DNA of 64,000 nucleotides from Neocallimastix lanati (nom. inval.) (GCA_016946835.1 JACVTC010000051.1:871001-935000); one strand, 5' to 3'. Numbered from the stretch's first letter, positions 1-19,365 are shown. A program made the numbers and translations. The notes: generated by a model not told the origin, from the letters alone.

Positions 1-376
1 AATTAAATTAAATTGATATAATAATTTTAAAACTTATTTACTTCTAAAATAATAAAATTATTATTTATATATCAGTTCTTAAAAATTTTTAATAATATCA
101 ATAAATTAATCATACATAAAAAATGTAAAGTGGCATTTTGAGTATAAGAAATTGTAATTTAATATATAATTTAAAAATAATGATTGAATGAATAATTTAA
201 TTTATATATAATAGATTTACTAATATTATTATTAAAAATTTATGTATTCTATAAAGAATTAAAGATATTTGATTTAATGAAATTCAATATAGAAAGAAAT
301 TTTATTTAATATATATAATATATATATATATATAAAAAAAAAAAAAAAAAAAAAAACCCTTTATATATAAAAGATA
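1..376. other. AT-rich upstream region of INTS3
   Basis: There is no gene-like reading frame here. It is A/T sequence with TA repeats and an A-run of about 22 bases just before the INTS3 start. It presumably holds the promoter and 5' leader, but no specific element can be named. Confidence 0.6.
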
Positions 377-6984
<6,608 letters not shown>

Positions 6985-7207
6985 AAAAAATACATACTTA
7001 ACATACATAATAATCATAATAATAATAACATTTAAATAAATATAAATGATATATATATATATAATAATTATTATTAATTATTATTATATTATCAATAAAT
7101 TTTTTTTTTCCTTCATATGTCTCATAAAAAATATAAAATATAATAAATAAAATATATATAAATAAATAAATAAATAAATATAGCAATAATATAATATGAA
7201 ATTTTAT

Positions 7208-7241
<34 letters not shown>

Positions 7242-7406
7242 CCATTCATTTTATTATATAAAAAAATACTGAAGATAAATTAATTTCTTTCTCTCTCTCT
7301 TTTTTTTTTTTTTTATTTTTTTTATTTTTTTTTTATAATTATTTAGTCAAATATAAGTCAAATATAAATATATAAATATATATTTACACATGTTTTATCT
7401 TTATTT

Positions 7407-7448
<42 letters not shown>

Positions 7449-7484
7449 TTTTATTTTTATTTTTTTATTTTATTTTTTATTTTG

Positions 7485-7527
<43 letters not shown>

Positions 7528-7620
7528 TTTATTTTATTTTGTTTAGATAATTTTATTATTATCATTATTATCATTATTATTGTTATTATTTTGTTTTGTT
7601 TTGTATTTGCTATTAAATAA

Positions 7621-7653
<33 letters not shown>

Positions 7654-7853
7654 TTTCTTTTATTTATAAGGCAACACTATTTGATATTAATTTTGATTTG
7701 ATTTAATTATTTTATTATTTGATATTTTTATGATTAATTTAGCATAAAAATTTCCATATTTTCATGAATATAAAATCTAATTGTTATGAATAAATTAATT
7801 TATTCTTATAATGAATGATATTTGTCTTTATTTTAATTAATAATATTTTTCAC
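6985..7853. other. Convergent intergenic region between INTS3 and UMP1
   Basis: This holds the 3' regions of two convergent genes: long poly-T tracts (around 7207-7238, 7410-7441, 7486-7525), a short CT run and TTA repeats. No coding signal, RNA gene or defined terminator can be supported. Confidence 0.6.
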
Positions 7854-7993
7854 TCATTTGAAAATTGGAATATTATCTATATTATTAAAATTAATAAATA
7901 ATAATAATAATAATACATATATTATGGAATTAATAATTTTTACTTATTTTAATTATCATATTAATTTTTATTTTTTATTTTTATTTTATTTTT

Positions 7994-8042
<49 letters not shown>

Positions 8043-9137
8043 TATATATATATAATAAAAAAAAATTACCAGTTCCAAGGAAGTCTTCAAAGGCAAGGGA
8101 ATTGTCAACACCATTTAAGATATCTAAACCAACATTGTTACATTCTGGATGAAGATGATGTGGAGCATGGTTAAGCTAAGAAATGTATATATGTATATGT
8201 ACATAGATATATTATAATAACAATTTTAATAAAAAAAATTTTCTTTACATAATTGGGTTTTTGTTTTATATATTTCTTTAAAAATTGTTATTATTGATTA
8301 TTAATTATTACTTGTGAAACAATAGCTTTTTCCATTTGTAAACGAATTGGAACGTGCATACCATAAGTATTACGTAACATAGTCATATGAAGTTTGTTTT
8401 GAGTTTCATCCCACTAAAAAAAAAAAATAAAAAAAAAAAAAAATAAAAAAAAAAAAATAAAAAATTCAATATAATTATAATTATTAAAAATAATAATAAT
8501 AATAATAATAATATATATATATATTATTAAGAAAAGTTAATATTTTAATATATATATACTGTAATTGTTATTACTATAATAATAAAAATTAAAATTTAAA
8601 TTTATTTTCAAATAAATTCTAATATCTAAATCTCAACATTATTAATTATATTTAGATAAATTCATTTTATCACTTGTATCAAAATTTAGAGTTGAATAGA
8701 TCAAAATAATATTTAAATTTATCTAAAAGGTTGAATGATCAAATTAATATTGATTATTTACATGTTCCAATCTTGTTTGAAGTGGATGAGCTGGTAAAAC
8801 TTCATCAACTATTCTTCTTGGACCATATCTAAAAGTATCATGAACACCATATTCACTATTTAAAGTGTCAGTAACTGATTTGGTAACAGTTTTTTCATTA
8901 GCTTTTGGAACAATTCTATATGAATCCTATTAATGTATTATACATATAATAATATTATATTATTTTAAAATAATATATCACAAATTAACGGTTTTATAAA
9001 TTTTTTAAATTTTAATAATAAATTTTTGTTTTATTTAATTTTATAATACATTTAAAATTTCCATATTTATTATTTAAATATTTAAATAATTATTGAAATA
9101 TAATTATATTAATATAAACATATTATATGGTTACCAT
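7854..9137 (-). CDS. UMP1: Proteasome maturation chaperone UMP1/POMP, 5 exons
   Basis: UMP1/POMP chaperones 20S proteasome assembly: it sits in the half-proteasome and is degraded on maturation. Minus-strand exons are 9135-9137 (ATG only), 8762-8926, 8312-8413, 8070-8175 and 7854-7876, totalling 399 nt (132 aa) in frame. Family signatures are an N-terminal DSYRIVP, then LPAHPLQTRLEHWDETQ (the HPLE..L.NW block), LRNTYGMHVPIRLQMEKAIV (the core 'lr..yG...piRl.mE' block, same order as yeast Ump1 and human POMP) and GLDILNGVDNSLAFEDFLGT near the C-terminus. The first exon holds only the start codon before a GTAACC donor; it was chosen because the next exon has no in-frame ATG and the resulting N-terminus suits the family. 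The last exon (8 codons) is the weakest: it fits phase and acceptor (TATAG) but makes the C-terminus shorter than in animals (about 141 aa). Confidence 0.82.
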
Positions 9138-9301
9138 TTTATATTTCTTAATATATTTGAATAAAATTAAAATTGATTTCTTTTAATATTTATTACTGAT
9201 ATAAAAATAATTACGACAATAGTTTTTTAAAATTGTTGATAATTATTGTTATTATTCGAAAAGGTTCAATTTTATAAAGAGATAAATAATATATATGAAA
9301 T

Positions 9302-9360
<59 letters not shown>

Positions 9361-9820
9361 AGTATATTTAACAATACAAAAAAAGTAATGAAAATATATA
9401 TATATATAAATTAACATATTAATTTATGAAAAATATAAATATTATTGAATATAAATTTTTATAATCATAATTGTAATTATTGTAAAAATTTATACTAAAT
9501 TACTATTTTATCTTTTAAAATTTATATTAAATAAAAGTATTTCACTAAAAATTAAAATTTCAACTGATTGATTATACCTTTTTACAATATTATTAAAAAA
9601 AATTTAATAAATAATTTAAGAAAAAAAAAATAAAAAAAAAAAAAAAAAGAATGATTTTTATTAATTTTAAAATAATATAAATTTTAAATTAATTAAAATT
9701 TAAATATTTAATTAATAACAATATTCATAAATATATATAAAATATTTATGTATTTTTATTTATTAATTTTTCTTATATAAAATATTTAATAATAATAATT
9801 ATTAAAAGGTTAAATTTATT
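9138..9820. other. AT-rich region upstream of UMP1
   Basis: No gene is visible. It holds a poly-A tract of about 54 bases (9304-9357) and other short A/T runs. It probably includes the UMP1 promoter. Confidence 0.6.
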
Positions 9821-10206
9821 AGGATCGTGCATTTCGCAATGTGGCTTATAATACTTTAGATATAAAGCCATATATTTTTAAGATATATATATTTTAAGAT
9901 ATATATTTTAAGATATATATATATATATTCTATACAATCATAAATAATATATATAAAATAAAAATATATTTATTAAATATTATTAAATAACTATTTCAAA
10001 AGAAATAATAATATATTTTATTAAAAAAGAATTATAAAAAATTATTTTTACAATTGAATATTAATAAATTTTATATATAAAAAAAAGAGTATTTATTTAT
10101 TATTTATTTAATTAATTATTTAATTATTTATTTAATTATTAAAAAACAAGCCACATACGAAAATCATCATATTTCGAAATGCACTATAGAGAAACGCACT
10201 AGATTC
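9821..10206 (+). mobile_element. MITE-like element, copy 1
   Basis: This AT-rich element has no ORF and is bounded by GC-richer ends. The left end reads GATCGTGCATTTCGC then AATGTGGCTTAT. The right end, read inward, has AATCTAGTGCG and GTGCATTTCG, then ATGTGGCTT. The same ends, and an interior block with TCTATACAATCATAAATAA, occur in reverse orientation at 45642-45945. It has inverted ends, no coding capacity and more than one copy, which is how a non-autonomous DNA transposon looks. I cannot see a clean target duplication for this copy. Confidence 0.65.
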
Positions 10207-10522
10207 TTAAGTAGTTTTATTTAAAATATTTTTATATATATACTTTATTGTTTTATAAACTTAACTTATAAATATAATTATTATAATATAGTTAAATAAT
10301 TTATAGTTGTTAACAATAAAGATGATGTAATAACAAAAATAAAAATATAAATAATTAAAATAAATAGTTTAGATATATATTTTTACATTATATTATCATT
10401 TAATTTTGCACTTCTTCGAAATAACTATAATTTTAAGATGTGATAATAAATAGTAATTATATATATATATAAAATATATATAAATATTAATTTTATTTAA
10501 AAAAAAATTGTCTATACAAATT

Positions 10523-10553
<31 letters not shown>

Positions 10554-10833
10554 GTTCAAATGAATTTTTTGTTAGTGTTCATATGACCAATACCAACACA
10601 TATAAGTAATATTGTTTGATTTTTTGAATCTGATTTGATTTTATATATTATACTGAAGAATATAAGAATATCTCTTATAAATTATATACTATTAATATAT
10701 AAATATATTTATATAAATTTATATAGAATTCAATTATATTTGAATATTATTAATATCATATATAATAATATATATAATATAAAATACATATGTTTTTAGC
10801 ATTTATATAATTAAGAAATAATCCAATTTCTGT
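10207..10833. other. AT-rich spacer downstream of the RCL1 remnant
   Basis: TA-rich, with short homopolymers. I see no coding or RNA gene. Confidence 0.5.
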
Positions 10834-11074
10834 TTATAAATATTTTAAAGTTTGTTTTCCTAAATCTTCTGGATATTCATAGTTAAAAAATAGATGATTT
10901 TTAGGTTTTACCTATTTTCACTTGGAACTTGCTTTTCAAAACTACATTCAGTAGTGGATTCAGCAACAAGATTTAAACCATAATCAGATGAACTATTTAT
11001 TATTTAATAAGAAGAATAATGACAAAATAAAATACAATAAAAAAATGGAAATAGAATAAAATATTATAATAATA

Positions 11075-11285
11075 TTAATAATTTAAATATAATTATTTTT
11101 AATAATAATTATATTAATAATTTAAATATAATTATTTTTAATAATAATTATATTAATAATTTAAATATAATTATTTTTAATAATAATTATATTAATAATT
11201 TAAATATAATTATTTTTAATAATAATTATATTAATAATTAAATATAATTATTTTTAATAATAATTATATTAATAAGTAATTATAA
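11075..11285. repeat. 39-bp tandem repeat, about 5 copies
   Basis: A 39-bp unit containing TTTAAATATAATTATTTTTA repeats with starts at 11082, 11121, 11160 and 11199, then a slightly shortened copy. It lies between the RCL1 3' exon and the left target duplication of the Mutator-like element, so in the original RCL1 intron. Confidence 0.9.
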
Positions 11286-11540
11286 TTATATTTATATTTC
11301 ATTTTAATATACAAACATATTAATAGAAAATTTATAAATATAAAATATATATGTATACATATTTATTACTAATGCTTGAATGTGGTTCATTTCGCCAATT
11401 TTTATAATACAAAATTTCAATACGCCATTTATTTTTAATGGCTTGTAAAATTTTTTGTTAACGCCATAAAAAATTTTAATACAATTATATGTAAAAAAAA
11501 TAAATGTATAAATAAATAAACAAATAAATAAATAAATAAA

Positions 11541-12169
11541 GAATGTAATAAGTATATAAAATAAAATAAAATAAATAGAATATGAATATAAAGTACAGAT
11601 TGAATAAAATAAAATAAAATAAAATAAAATAAAATAAAATAAAATAAAATAAAATAAAATAAAATAAAATAAAATAAAATAAATATTGAATGTAATAATA
11701 TAAAAGTACAAGTATATAAAATAAAATAAAATAAATAAATAAAGAATGCAATAATATAAGTATAAGTATACAAAATAAAATAAAATAAATAAATAAAGAA
11801 TGCAATAATATAAGTACAAGTATACAAAATAAAATAAAATAAAATAAAATAAAACAAATAGTAGAATATGAATATAAAGTACAGATTGAATAAAATAAAA
11901 TGAAATAAAACAAATAGTAGAATATGAATATAAAGTACAGATTGAATAAAATAAAATGAAATAAAACAAATAGTAGAATATGAATATAAAGTACAGATTG
12001 AATAAAATAAAATGAAATAAAACAAATAGTAGAATATGAATATAAAGTACAGATTGAATAAAATAAAATGAAATAAAACAAATAGTAGAATATGAATATA
12101 AAGTACAGATTGAATAAAATAAAATAAAATAAAATAAAATAAAATAAAATAAAATAAAATAAAATAAAT
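11541..12169. repeat. Left arm of a large inverted satellite: (AAAAT)n with a 56-bp higher-order repeat
   Basis: AAAAT pentamers are interspersed with short unique words (AGTACAGATTGAAT, AATGCAATAATATAAGTACA). Between 11881 and 12105 a 56-bp unit recurs five times (ACAGATTGAA at 11881, 11937, 11993, 12049, 12105). The arm is the reverse complement, in words and order, of material in the arm at 12411-13703. The F/Y/I/L-rich frames here are repeat artefacts. Confidence 0.9.
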
Positions 12170-12410
12170 ATCTAATATTATTTTTTATTAAAAAATATTA
12201 CAGATCGATCATTGTTTTAGAAATGAAAATTTTTTACATTTTATTGTATTCAATTGATGATGTAATTTAATATATAAAACAATATTACTGTTAATAATTT
12301 CACTAAATATAAATGATTTTTTTGCTTTCTAACATATATAATTAAATAAAACATTTTATTTTTAAAAATAAATTATCTTTAATAATCTTCAATAAAAATA
12401 ATAATAAATA

Positions 12411-13703
12411 TTTATTTTATTTTATTTTATATACTTGTACTTTTATATTATTACATTCAATATTTATTTTATTTTATTTTATTTTATATACTTGTACTTT
12501 TATATTATTACATTCAATATTTATTTTATTTTATTTTATTTTATATACTTGTACTTTTATATTATTACATTCAATATTTATTTTATTTTATTTTATTTTA
12601 TTTTATTCAATCTGTACTTTATATTTATATTTCTACTATTTATTTTATTTTATTTTATTTTATTTTATTTTATTTTATTTTATTTTATTTTATTTTATTT
12701 TATTTTATTTTATTTTATTTTATTTTATTTTATTTTATTTTATTTTATTTTATTTTATTTTATTTTATTTTATTTTATTTTATTTTATTTTATTTTATTT
12801 TATTTTATTTTATTTTATTTTATTTTATTTTATTTTATTTTATTTTATTTTATTTTATTTTATTTTATTTTGTATACTTGTACTTATATTATTGCATTCT
12901 TTATTTATTTATTTTTTTTTTATTTTATTTTATTTTATTTTATTTTATTTTATTTTATTTTATTCAATCTGTACTTTCTTATTTAATATTCTACTTTTTA
13001 TTTTATTTTATTTTATTTATTTTATTTTATTTTATTTTATTTTATTTTATTTTATTTTATTTTATTTTATTCAATCTGTACTTTCTTATTTAATATTCTA
13101 CTTTTTATTTTATTTTATTTTATTTATTTTATTTTATTTTATTTTATTTTATTTTATTTTATTTTATTTTATTTTATTTTATTTTATTTTATTTTATTTT
13201 ATTTTATTTTATTTTATTTTATTTTATTTTATTTTATTTTATTTTATTTTATTTTATTTTATTTTATTTTATTTTATTTTATTTTATTTTATTTTATTTT
13301 ATTTTATTTTATTTTATTTTGTATACTTGTACTTATATTATTGCATTCTTTATTTATTTATTTTTTTTTTATTTTATTTTATTTTATTTTATTTTATTTT
13401 ATTTTATTTTATTCAATCTGTACTTTCTTATTTAATATTCTACTTTTTATTTTATTTTATTTTATTTATTTTATTTTATTTTATTTTATTTTATTTTATT
13501 TTATTTTATTTTATTTTATTTTATTTTATTTTATTTTATTTTATTTTATTTTATTTTATTTTATTTTATTTTATTTTATTTTATTTTATTTTATTTTATT
13601 TTATTTTATTTTATTTTATTTTATTTATTTATTTTATTTTATTTTGTATACTTGTACTTATATTATTGCATTCTTTATTTATTTATTTTTTTTTTTTTTT
13701 TTT
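12411..13703. repeat. Right arm of the inverted satellite: (ATTTT)n array
   Basis: About 1.3 kb of ATTTT pentamers includes runs of more than 40 units (12641-12870, 13120-13320, 13455-13625). They are broken by blocks such as TGTATACTTGTACTTATATT with ATTGCATTC, the exact reverse complement of blocks in the left arm. A 240-bp spacer (12170-12410) separates the arms. Confidence 0.9.
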
Positions 13704-13802
13704 ACAAATAATTGAAAAACTAATTTTTCAAAATTAGTATTAAGAATAATATTGGATAATTAGTATAAAAATTTTAATTATAATATTTATAAAAATATAA
13801 AA

Positions 13803-14640
13803 ATGGAAGAAAATCTAATTATTAATGTGAGTATAACAAAGGAAAAAAATAAATTATTATTAATAAAAAATATAAATTTAATTTTTCGTATATAAGAAAA
13901 GATAATTCCAAAGTTTATGTACAGAAATAAATGTAAATCTTTTATTATTTTAAATAATAAGAAAAAAATCTTAAAATATGATAGTTCACATAATCATCCT
14001 AAAAAAGAATACGATGTATCTCTATCTATAATGAAACATAAAATTAAAAATGGAATTGAAAAAAGTTCAATTCCTTTTGGTATAAAAATAAAACCCCTAT
14101 ATAATAAAATTTCTAAAGAAATGAGATTTATATGTCCAGAATATAATTCAATTAAATCCCAAATATCAAGAAATTTAAATAAAAAACTACCATCCAATTT
14201 GACAACATTTACTGAAATTTCTAATAAATCTAAATATTATAAAACAAAGCGAGGTGAAAATTTTATTATATTCAAAAAATACTAATTTAATAATTTTTCG
14301 ATCCTTTTTTCAAGTAAAATTATTTAGAATATAATGATGATATATTTGTTGATGGTACATTTTTTATTGCCCCTAAATTTAGTTATCAAATATTTATAAC
14401 AAGAACTTACGCTAAAGAATTAGATAGTTTTTACACTACTTCTTTTGCAATATTAAAAAAAATAAAGAACAAGAAACATATAAAATATTATTTAAAAAAT
14501 TAAAAAAAAAAAATGCTAATATGTGTAACAATAATATTATAATTGAAGAATCACTCAATAGTTATTTAAATAGTATATTTCCAACAAAACCATCTTATTA
14601 TGAATTAAATATTTTTAATAACATTTATATTTTTATATAA
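13803..14640 (+). pseudogene. FLYWCH/MULE-type transposase, degraded
   Basis: The first ATG is at 13803. The frame is broken after about 30 codons and reopens with MYRNKCKSFIILNN..., ending in a Cys...His-x-His arrangement (SSHNHP) typical of the FLYWCH/WRKY-like N-terminal finger of MULE transposases. After further stops (about 14283) the MULE catalytic start is visible as DDIFVDGTFFIAPKFSYQIF (about 14330-14395), where DGTF holds the first catalytic Asp of the family. No second or third catalytic block can be read before similarity is lost near 14640. It presumably once encoded the transposase of the surrounding element; a diverged copy lies at 22640-23645. Confidence 0.75.
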
Positions 14641-15530
14641 ATCATAAAATCTAACCATTATATGATTTATTTAATTATTCACTTAATAATTAAAATAAAA
14701 ATTGAAATAACAAATTAATACAATAAAATAATATTATGTAGCATAATATAGCTATAGCCACATATTAATATACATCACGTGAAAAAAATTGGCGTAATGC
14801 AACCTCCCCCTAATGCTTACTTTCCTCTTTCAGCACTTTTACATACATCAGTATATATATAAACATCTGGAATATTATGGGTAATTGAGAACGAGCTACG
14901 TCTGTTTCCCTATTTGTCATTTGGGGTGAAACTCCAATTGCTTATACAATACCACGAATACGTTTTATTCAACTTTCATTATTATATTGTACTGGTTTTA
15001 ATTATTTAACTATTGGACAACTGAATTTAACTTCACCACCCCCGTTTGGTGGGTTACCACGTTTTTCAATTTCTAGTTCTATACTTCTTTCTATTCCAAA
15101 AGCATTTTCATTTTGACAGGAGTACAGTTCTTATTAAATCAATCTTTTTAATATTTTATAATAATAATAAAGTATGATTATATTAGTAACAAATAATAAT
15201 AAGATAACTTATTATTTTTATAATTAATAATCATTAATTTTAATATATATATTTAATTTAAATAACATAAAACTTAAAATTTTATTTTATCCATATTATC
15301 ATTTGTAATAATACTATGTAAAGTTAATGTTTAATGGTTTTTTAACAAATGGGGCTAATACAATTATGGGTTCTTGAAAGTAATCTATAGCTCTTGAATT
15401 TCCACATTCAAAATCTATTCTTCCTTCACTAATAATACCAGGTTTATAAATTAAACTAGTACCAAAATGAACTGTCATTGGTTATTTGTTTTAATAAATG
15501 AAGTAAAACAGTCTCATATTCTGAATAGAT

Positions 15531-16119
15531 TTTAAAATTTAATAAAAAAATTAAAAAATTAATTAAATATTAGAAAATTATATAATAAATATAAATAATT
15601 AATTTTTGATATATAAATTTTAGTTTAAAATTTATATTTGTATTAATTTTATTGTTAATATATATATCCTAATATTTAATTATATTACATTTCATTTTTC
15701 ATCTAATACAAAATTTTTAAAATTCTTTATTCGAAATTTCCTTTTTTATTTTCTGAAAAATTTAAAACTATATTGTTAATTATGAATTTAAGAATTTCAT
15801 TTCATTTAAAATTTGTATTTAATATATATATACGAAACCCTAGTTTATCCATCAATAAGCTATACTTTATTAACAATTATAACTTCTTAAATACTTTGCA
15901 ATCAATAAATTTTTATCATTAATATTTTAATGATAAGAAAATTCAAATATATAAAATCATTTTAGAAATTTGGAATTTAGGGGGGAATAGGCAATATAAA
16001 ATAAAGAACTCAAAATATTAAAGGAAAGTTACTTAAAACTGATCCTTTGTGCCGATTATTTCAAAATCATATTTATTTTGGAAATGAATAAAAGTAGCCT
16101 AAATAGTGAAAATTAGCAA
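15531..16119. other. AT-rich region beyond the RCL1 remnant
   Basis: This is where the missing 5' exons of RCL1 would be expected, but no similarity to the Rcl1 N-terminus is readable. No other gene is supported. Confidence 0.5.
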
Positions 16120-17600
<1,481 letters not shown>

Positions 17601-18043
17601 ATAATTGTAAACCATAAATTCTTGACTCTTAGCAATTATTATATTCAAATATTTTTTAATTAATATATTTTTAAAAAATATATAAAAATGTAAAATAAAA
17701 TGAAAATTTAAACATGATTGGATTAAAATAAATTTATTATAAACTTATTGGGTTATATTTTGTATTTATAAATTGTATTTGTATTATTAATTACTTAAAT
17801 AAATATTAAATTAATAAATAAATTTATATTATAAAATAAGTGATTAAATAAATAATATTTAAAATTAATAGTGCTAATTATTATATATTATAAAATATAA
17901 TATATTTTTTTAGGTAATACAAAAAAAAAAAAAAAAAAAATAATTCTTTTTTTTTTTTTTTCTTCACAAAAAAATATTTTAAATAATAAATAATTATATT
18001 ATATTTATATAATAATTTTTAAAATAATTTAAAATTATTAAAA

Positions 18044-19365
18044 ATGGCCCCATCTTTCTTAACTCAAAGTTACTCTGAAAGAGCTAAAGTTAACAACAAT
18101 GCTTGTGCTAAAAAATTATTAGAATTAATGGATAAGAAGAAGACTAACTTATCTGTTGCTATTGATATTACCAAGAAGGCTGATATTATCCGTATTGCTG
18201 ATATTCTTGGTCCTTCTATTTGCGTTTTAAAAGTAAAATTAAATGATTTATTATAGTGCTAAAGCAATTAATATTATTTATTATCATTTAATTAATACTA
18301 TTAAAAATATAATAAATTCGAAATTTTAATGAACTTTATTTTAACAATTAATATTATAATAATTATTATACATTTATTATATTTTATAATATATTAATAT
18401 ATTATTTTATGAAAGACTCACATTGATATTGTTGAAGATTTTGACATGGAACTTGTCGAAAGTCTTAAAAAATTAGCTGAAAAACATGAATTTTTAATTT
18501 TTGAAGACAGAAAATTCGCTGATATTGGTAATTATATCTATGCTTAATTTTGTTTTGTTTTATTTTATTTAATTTTATTCTATTTTATTTTATTTTATGA
18601 AATAAAATCATAAATGAAATCTTTAATTTTTAACAAAAAAAAAAAAAAAGATTTCATTAATGATTTTATTAAATTTAAATTTTGAAATTTCTTTGTTATA
18701 AATGTTATAAATAAAAGCTAACTAAAAATTGTAATTACTAACAATAAAATTATTCTTTATTATTTAATTTTTAAATATTAAAATTATATTCATTATTCAT
18801 ATTTTAATTATAATAATAATAAAAAAAAAAAAAAAAATAACGAAAATTAGGTAATACTGTTAAACATCAATATGAAGGAGGCGTTTACAAGATTGCTTCA
18901 TGGTCTGATATTACTAATGCTCACCCAATCCCAGGTGAAGGTATTATTAAGGGTTTAAAAGAAGTTGGTCTTCCATTAAACCGTGCTTTATTACTTCTTG
19001 CTGAAATGTCTTCTAAAGGTACCTTAGCAAAGGGTCAATACACTTTAGATACTATTGAAATGGCTAAGAGAAATACTGACTTTGTTATTGGTTTCATTGG
19101 TCAAAATCGTATTTTAGATAATGGTGATGACTCCCAAGATTTCCTTTATCTTACTCCAGGTGTTGGTTTAGAAACTAAGGGTGATTCACTTGGTCAACAA
19201 TACAGAACTCCACATCAAGTTATTGTTGATAGTGGTTGTGATATTATCATTGTAGGTCGTGGTGTCTATGGTGCTAAGGATGATGCTGAAATTAAAGAAA
19301 GAGCTGAAAAGTATAGAAAGGCTGGATGGGATGCTTACTTAGAAAGAATTGGTCAAAGTCAATAA
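18044..19365 (+). CDS. URA3: Orotidine 5'-phosphate decarboxylase (URA3), 3 exons
   Basis: It decarboxylates OMP to UMP, the last step of de novo pyrimidine synthesis; cytosolic TIM barrel. Exons are 18044-18232, 18416-18527 and 18851-19365 (816 nt, 271 aa, all in frame at GT/AG). The catalytic array is intact: Asp41 (SVAIDIT), Lys63-Thr-His (the K-T-H-x-D-I strand, joined across intron 1), and Asp94-Arg-Lys96-Phe-Ala-Asp99 ([12 protein letters not shown]). TPGVGL, LGQQYRT and [10 protein letters not shown] form the phosphate-gripper end. Length matches fungal URA3 (yeast 267 aa). Intron 2 contains a strong hairpin (18601-18670). The start is the first ATG in a clean A-rich context. Codons here are richer in C/G than in the flanking DNA, as expected of an expressed gene. 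Confidence 0.96.
18601..18670. repeat. Inverted repeat in URA3 intron 2
   Basis: A 22-bp arm at 18601-18622 pairs with 18649-18670 with one mismatch around a 26-nt A-rich loop. It could be a tiny hairpin element, or a structure that draws the splice sites together. Confidence 0.75.

Larger units (their letters stand above)
11378..14809 (+). mobile_element. Mutator-like (MULE) DNA transposon with 9-bp target duplications
   Basis: The element is bounded by the direct repeat CTAATGCTT (11369-11377 and 14810-14818), the 9-bp duplication length typical of Mutator elements. Its ends are inverted: GGTTCATTTCGCCAATTTTT begins at 11384, and the right end read inward gives GGTTGCATTACGCCAATTTT. Inside are a huge inverted AAAAT/ATTTT array and, on the right, a broken FLYWCH/MULE-type transposase. 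Removing the element and one duplication leaves a normal-looking RCL1 intron (GTAAGC...TAG). Family assignment rests on the transposase remnant plus duplication length. Confidence 0.85.
10834..15530 (-). pseudogene. RCL1: RCL1 (RNA 3'-terminal phosphate cyclase-like) pseudogene split by a transposon
   Basis: Rcl1 is a nucleolar cyclase-fold protein needed for 18S pre-rRNA cleavage in yeast. The minus strand retains, in order: EYETVLLHLLKQITNDS, then HFGTSLIYKPGIISEGR and YFQEPIIVLAPFVKKPLNINF (about 15530-15310); ITNDNMDK (about 15300); IERSIELEIEKRGNPP with NGGGEVKFSCPIVK (about 15100-15010); IKRIRGI and GVSPQMTNR (about 14960-14910); and IPDVYIYTDVCKSAERG (about 14880-14825). After a GTAAGC donor at about 14823 and an acceptor near 10991 it resumes with SSDYGLNLVAEST and, one frame over, YEYPEDLGKQTLKYL. 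Order and content match yeast and human Rcl1. It is dead: in-frame TAA/TGA codons lie around KPVQ and KRIRG, there are frameshifts, and the N-terminal exon(s) and C-terminal third are missing. Its intron carries the Mutator-like element at 11378-14809. Confidence 0.82.

Noticed and set aside
10834-10995. Separate small gene next to UMP1
   Set aside because: Its residues (YGLNLVAEST, PEDLGKQ) match the Rcl1 C-terminal half and continue the RCL1 remnant on the far side of the transposon.
11075-11285. CRISPR-like array
   Set aside because: Units abut directly with no unique spacers, and the genome is eukaryotic; it is an ordinary tandem repeat.
11304-12081. Three long minus-strand frames rich in F, Y, I and L
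   Set aside because: They are successive frames of the AAAAT pentamer array; the pentamer cycles through frames and rarely makes a stop.
12435-13737. Plus-strand frames up to 281 codons rich in F, Y, I and L
   Set aside because: Pure ATTTT array with no protein signal.
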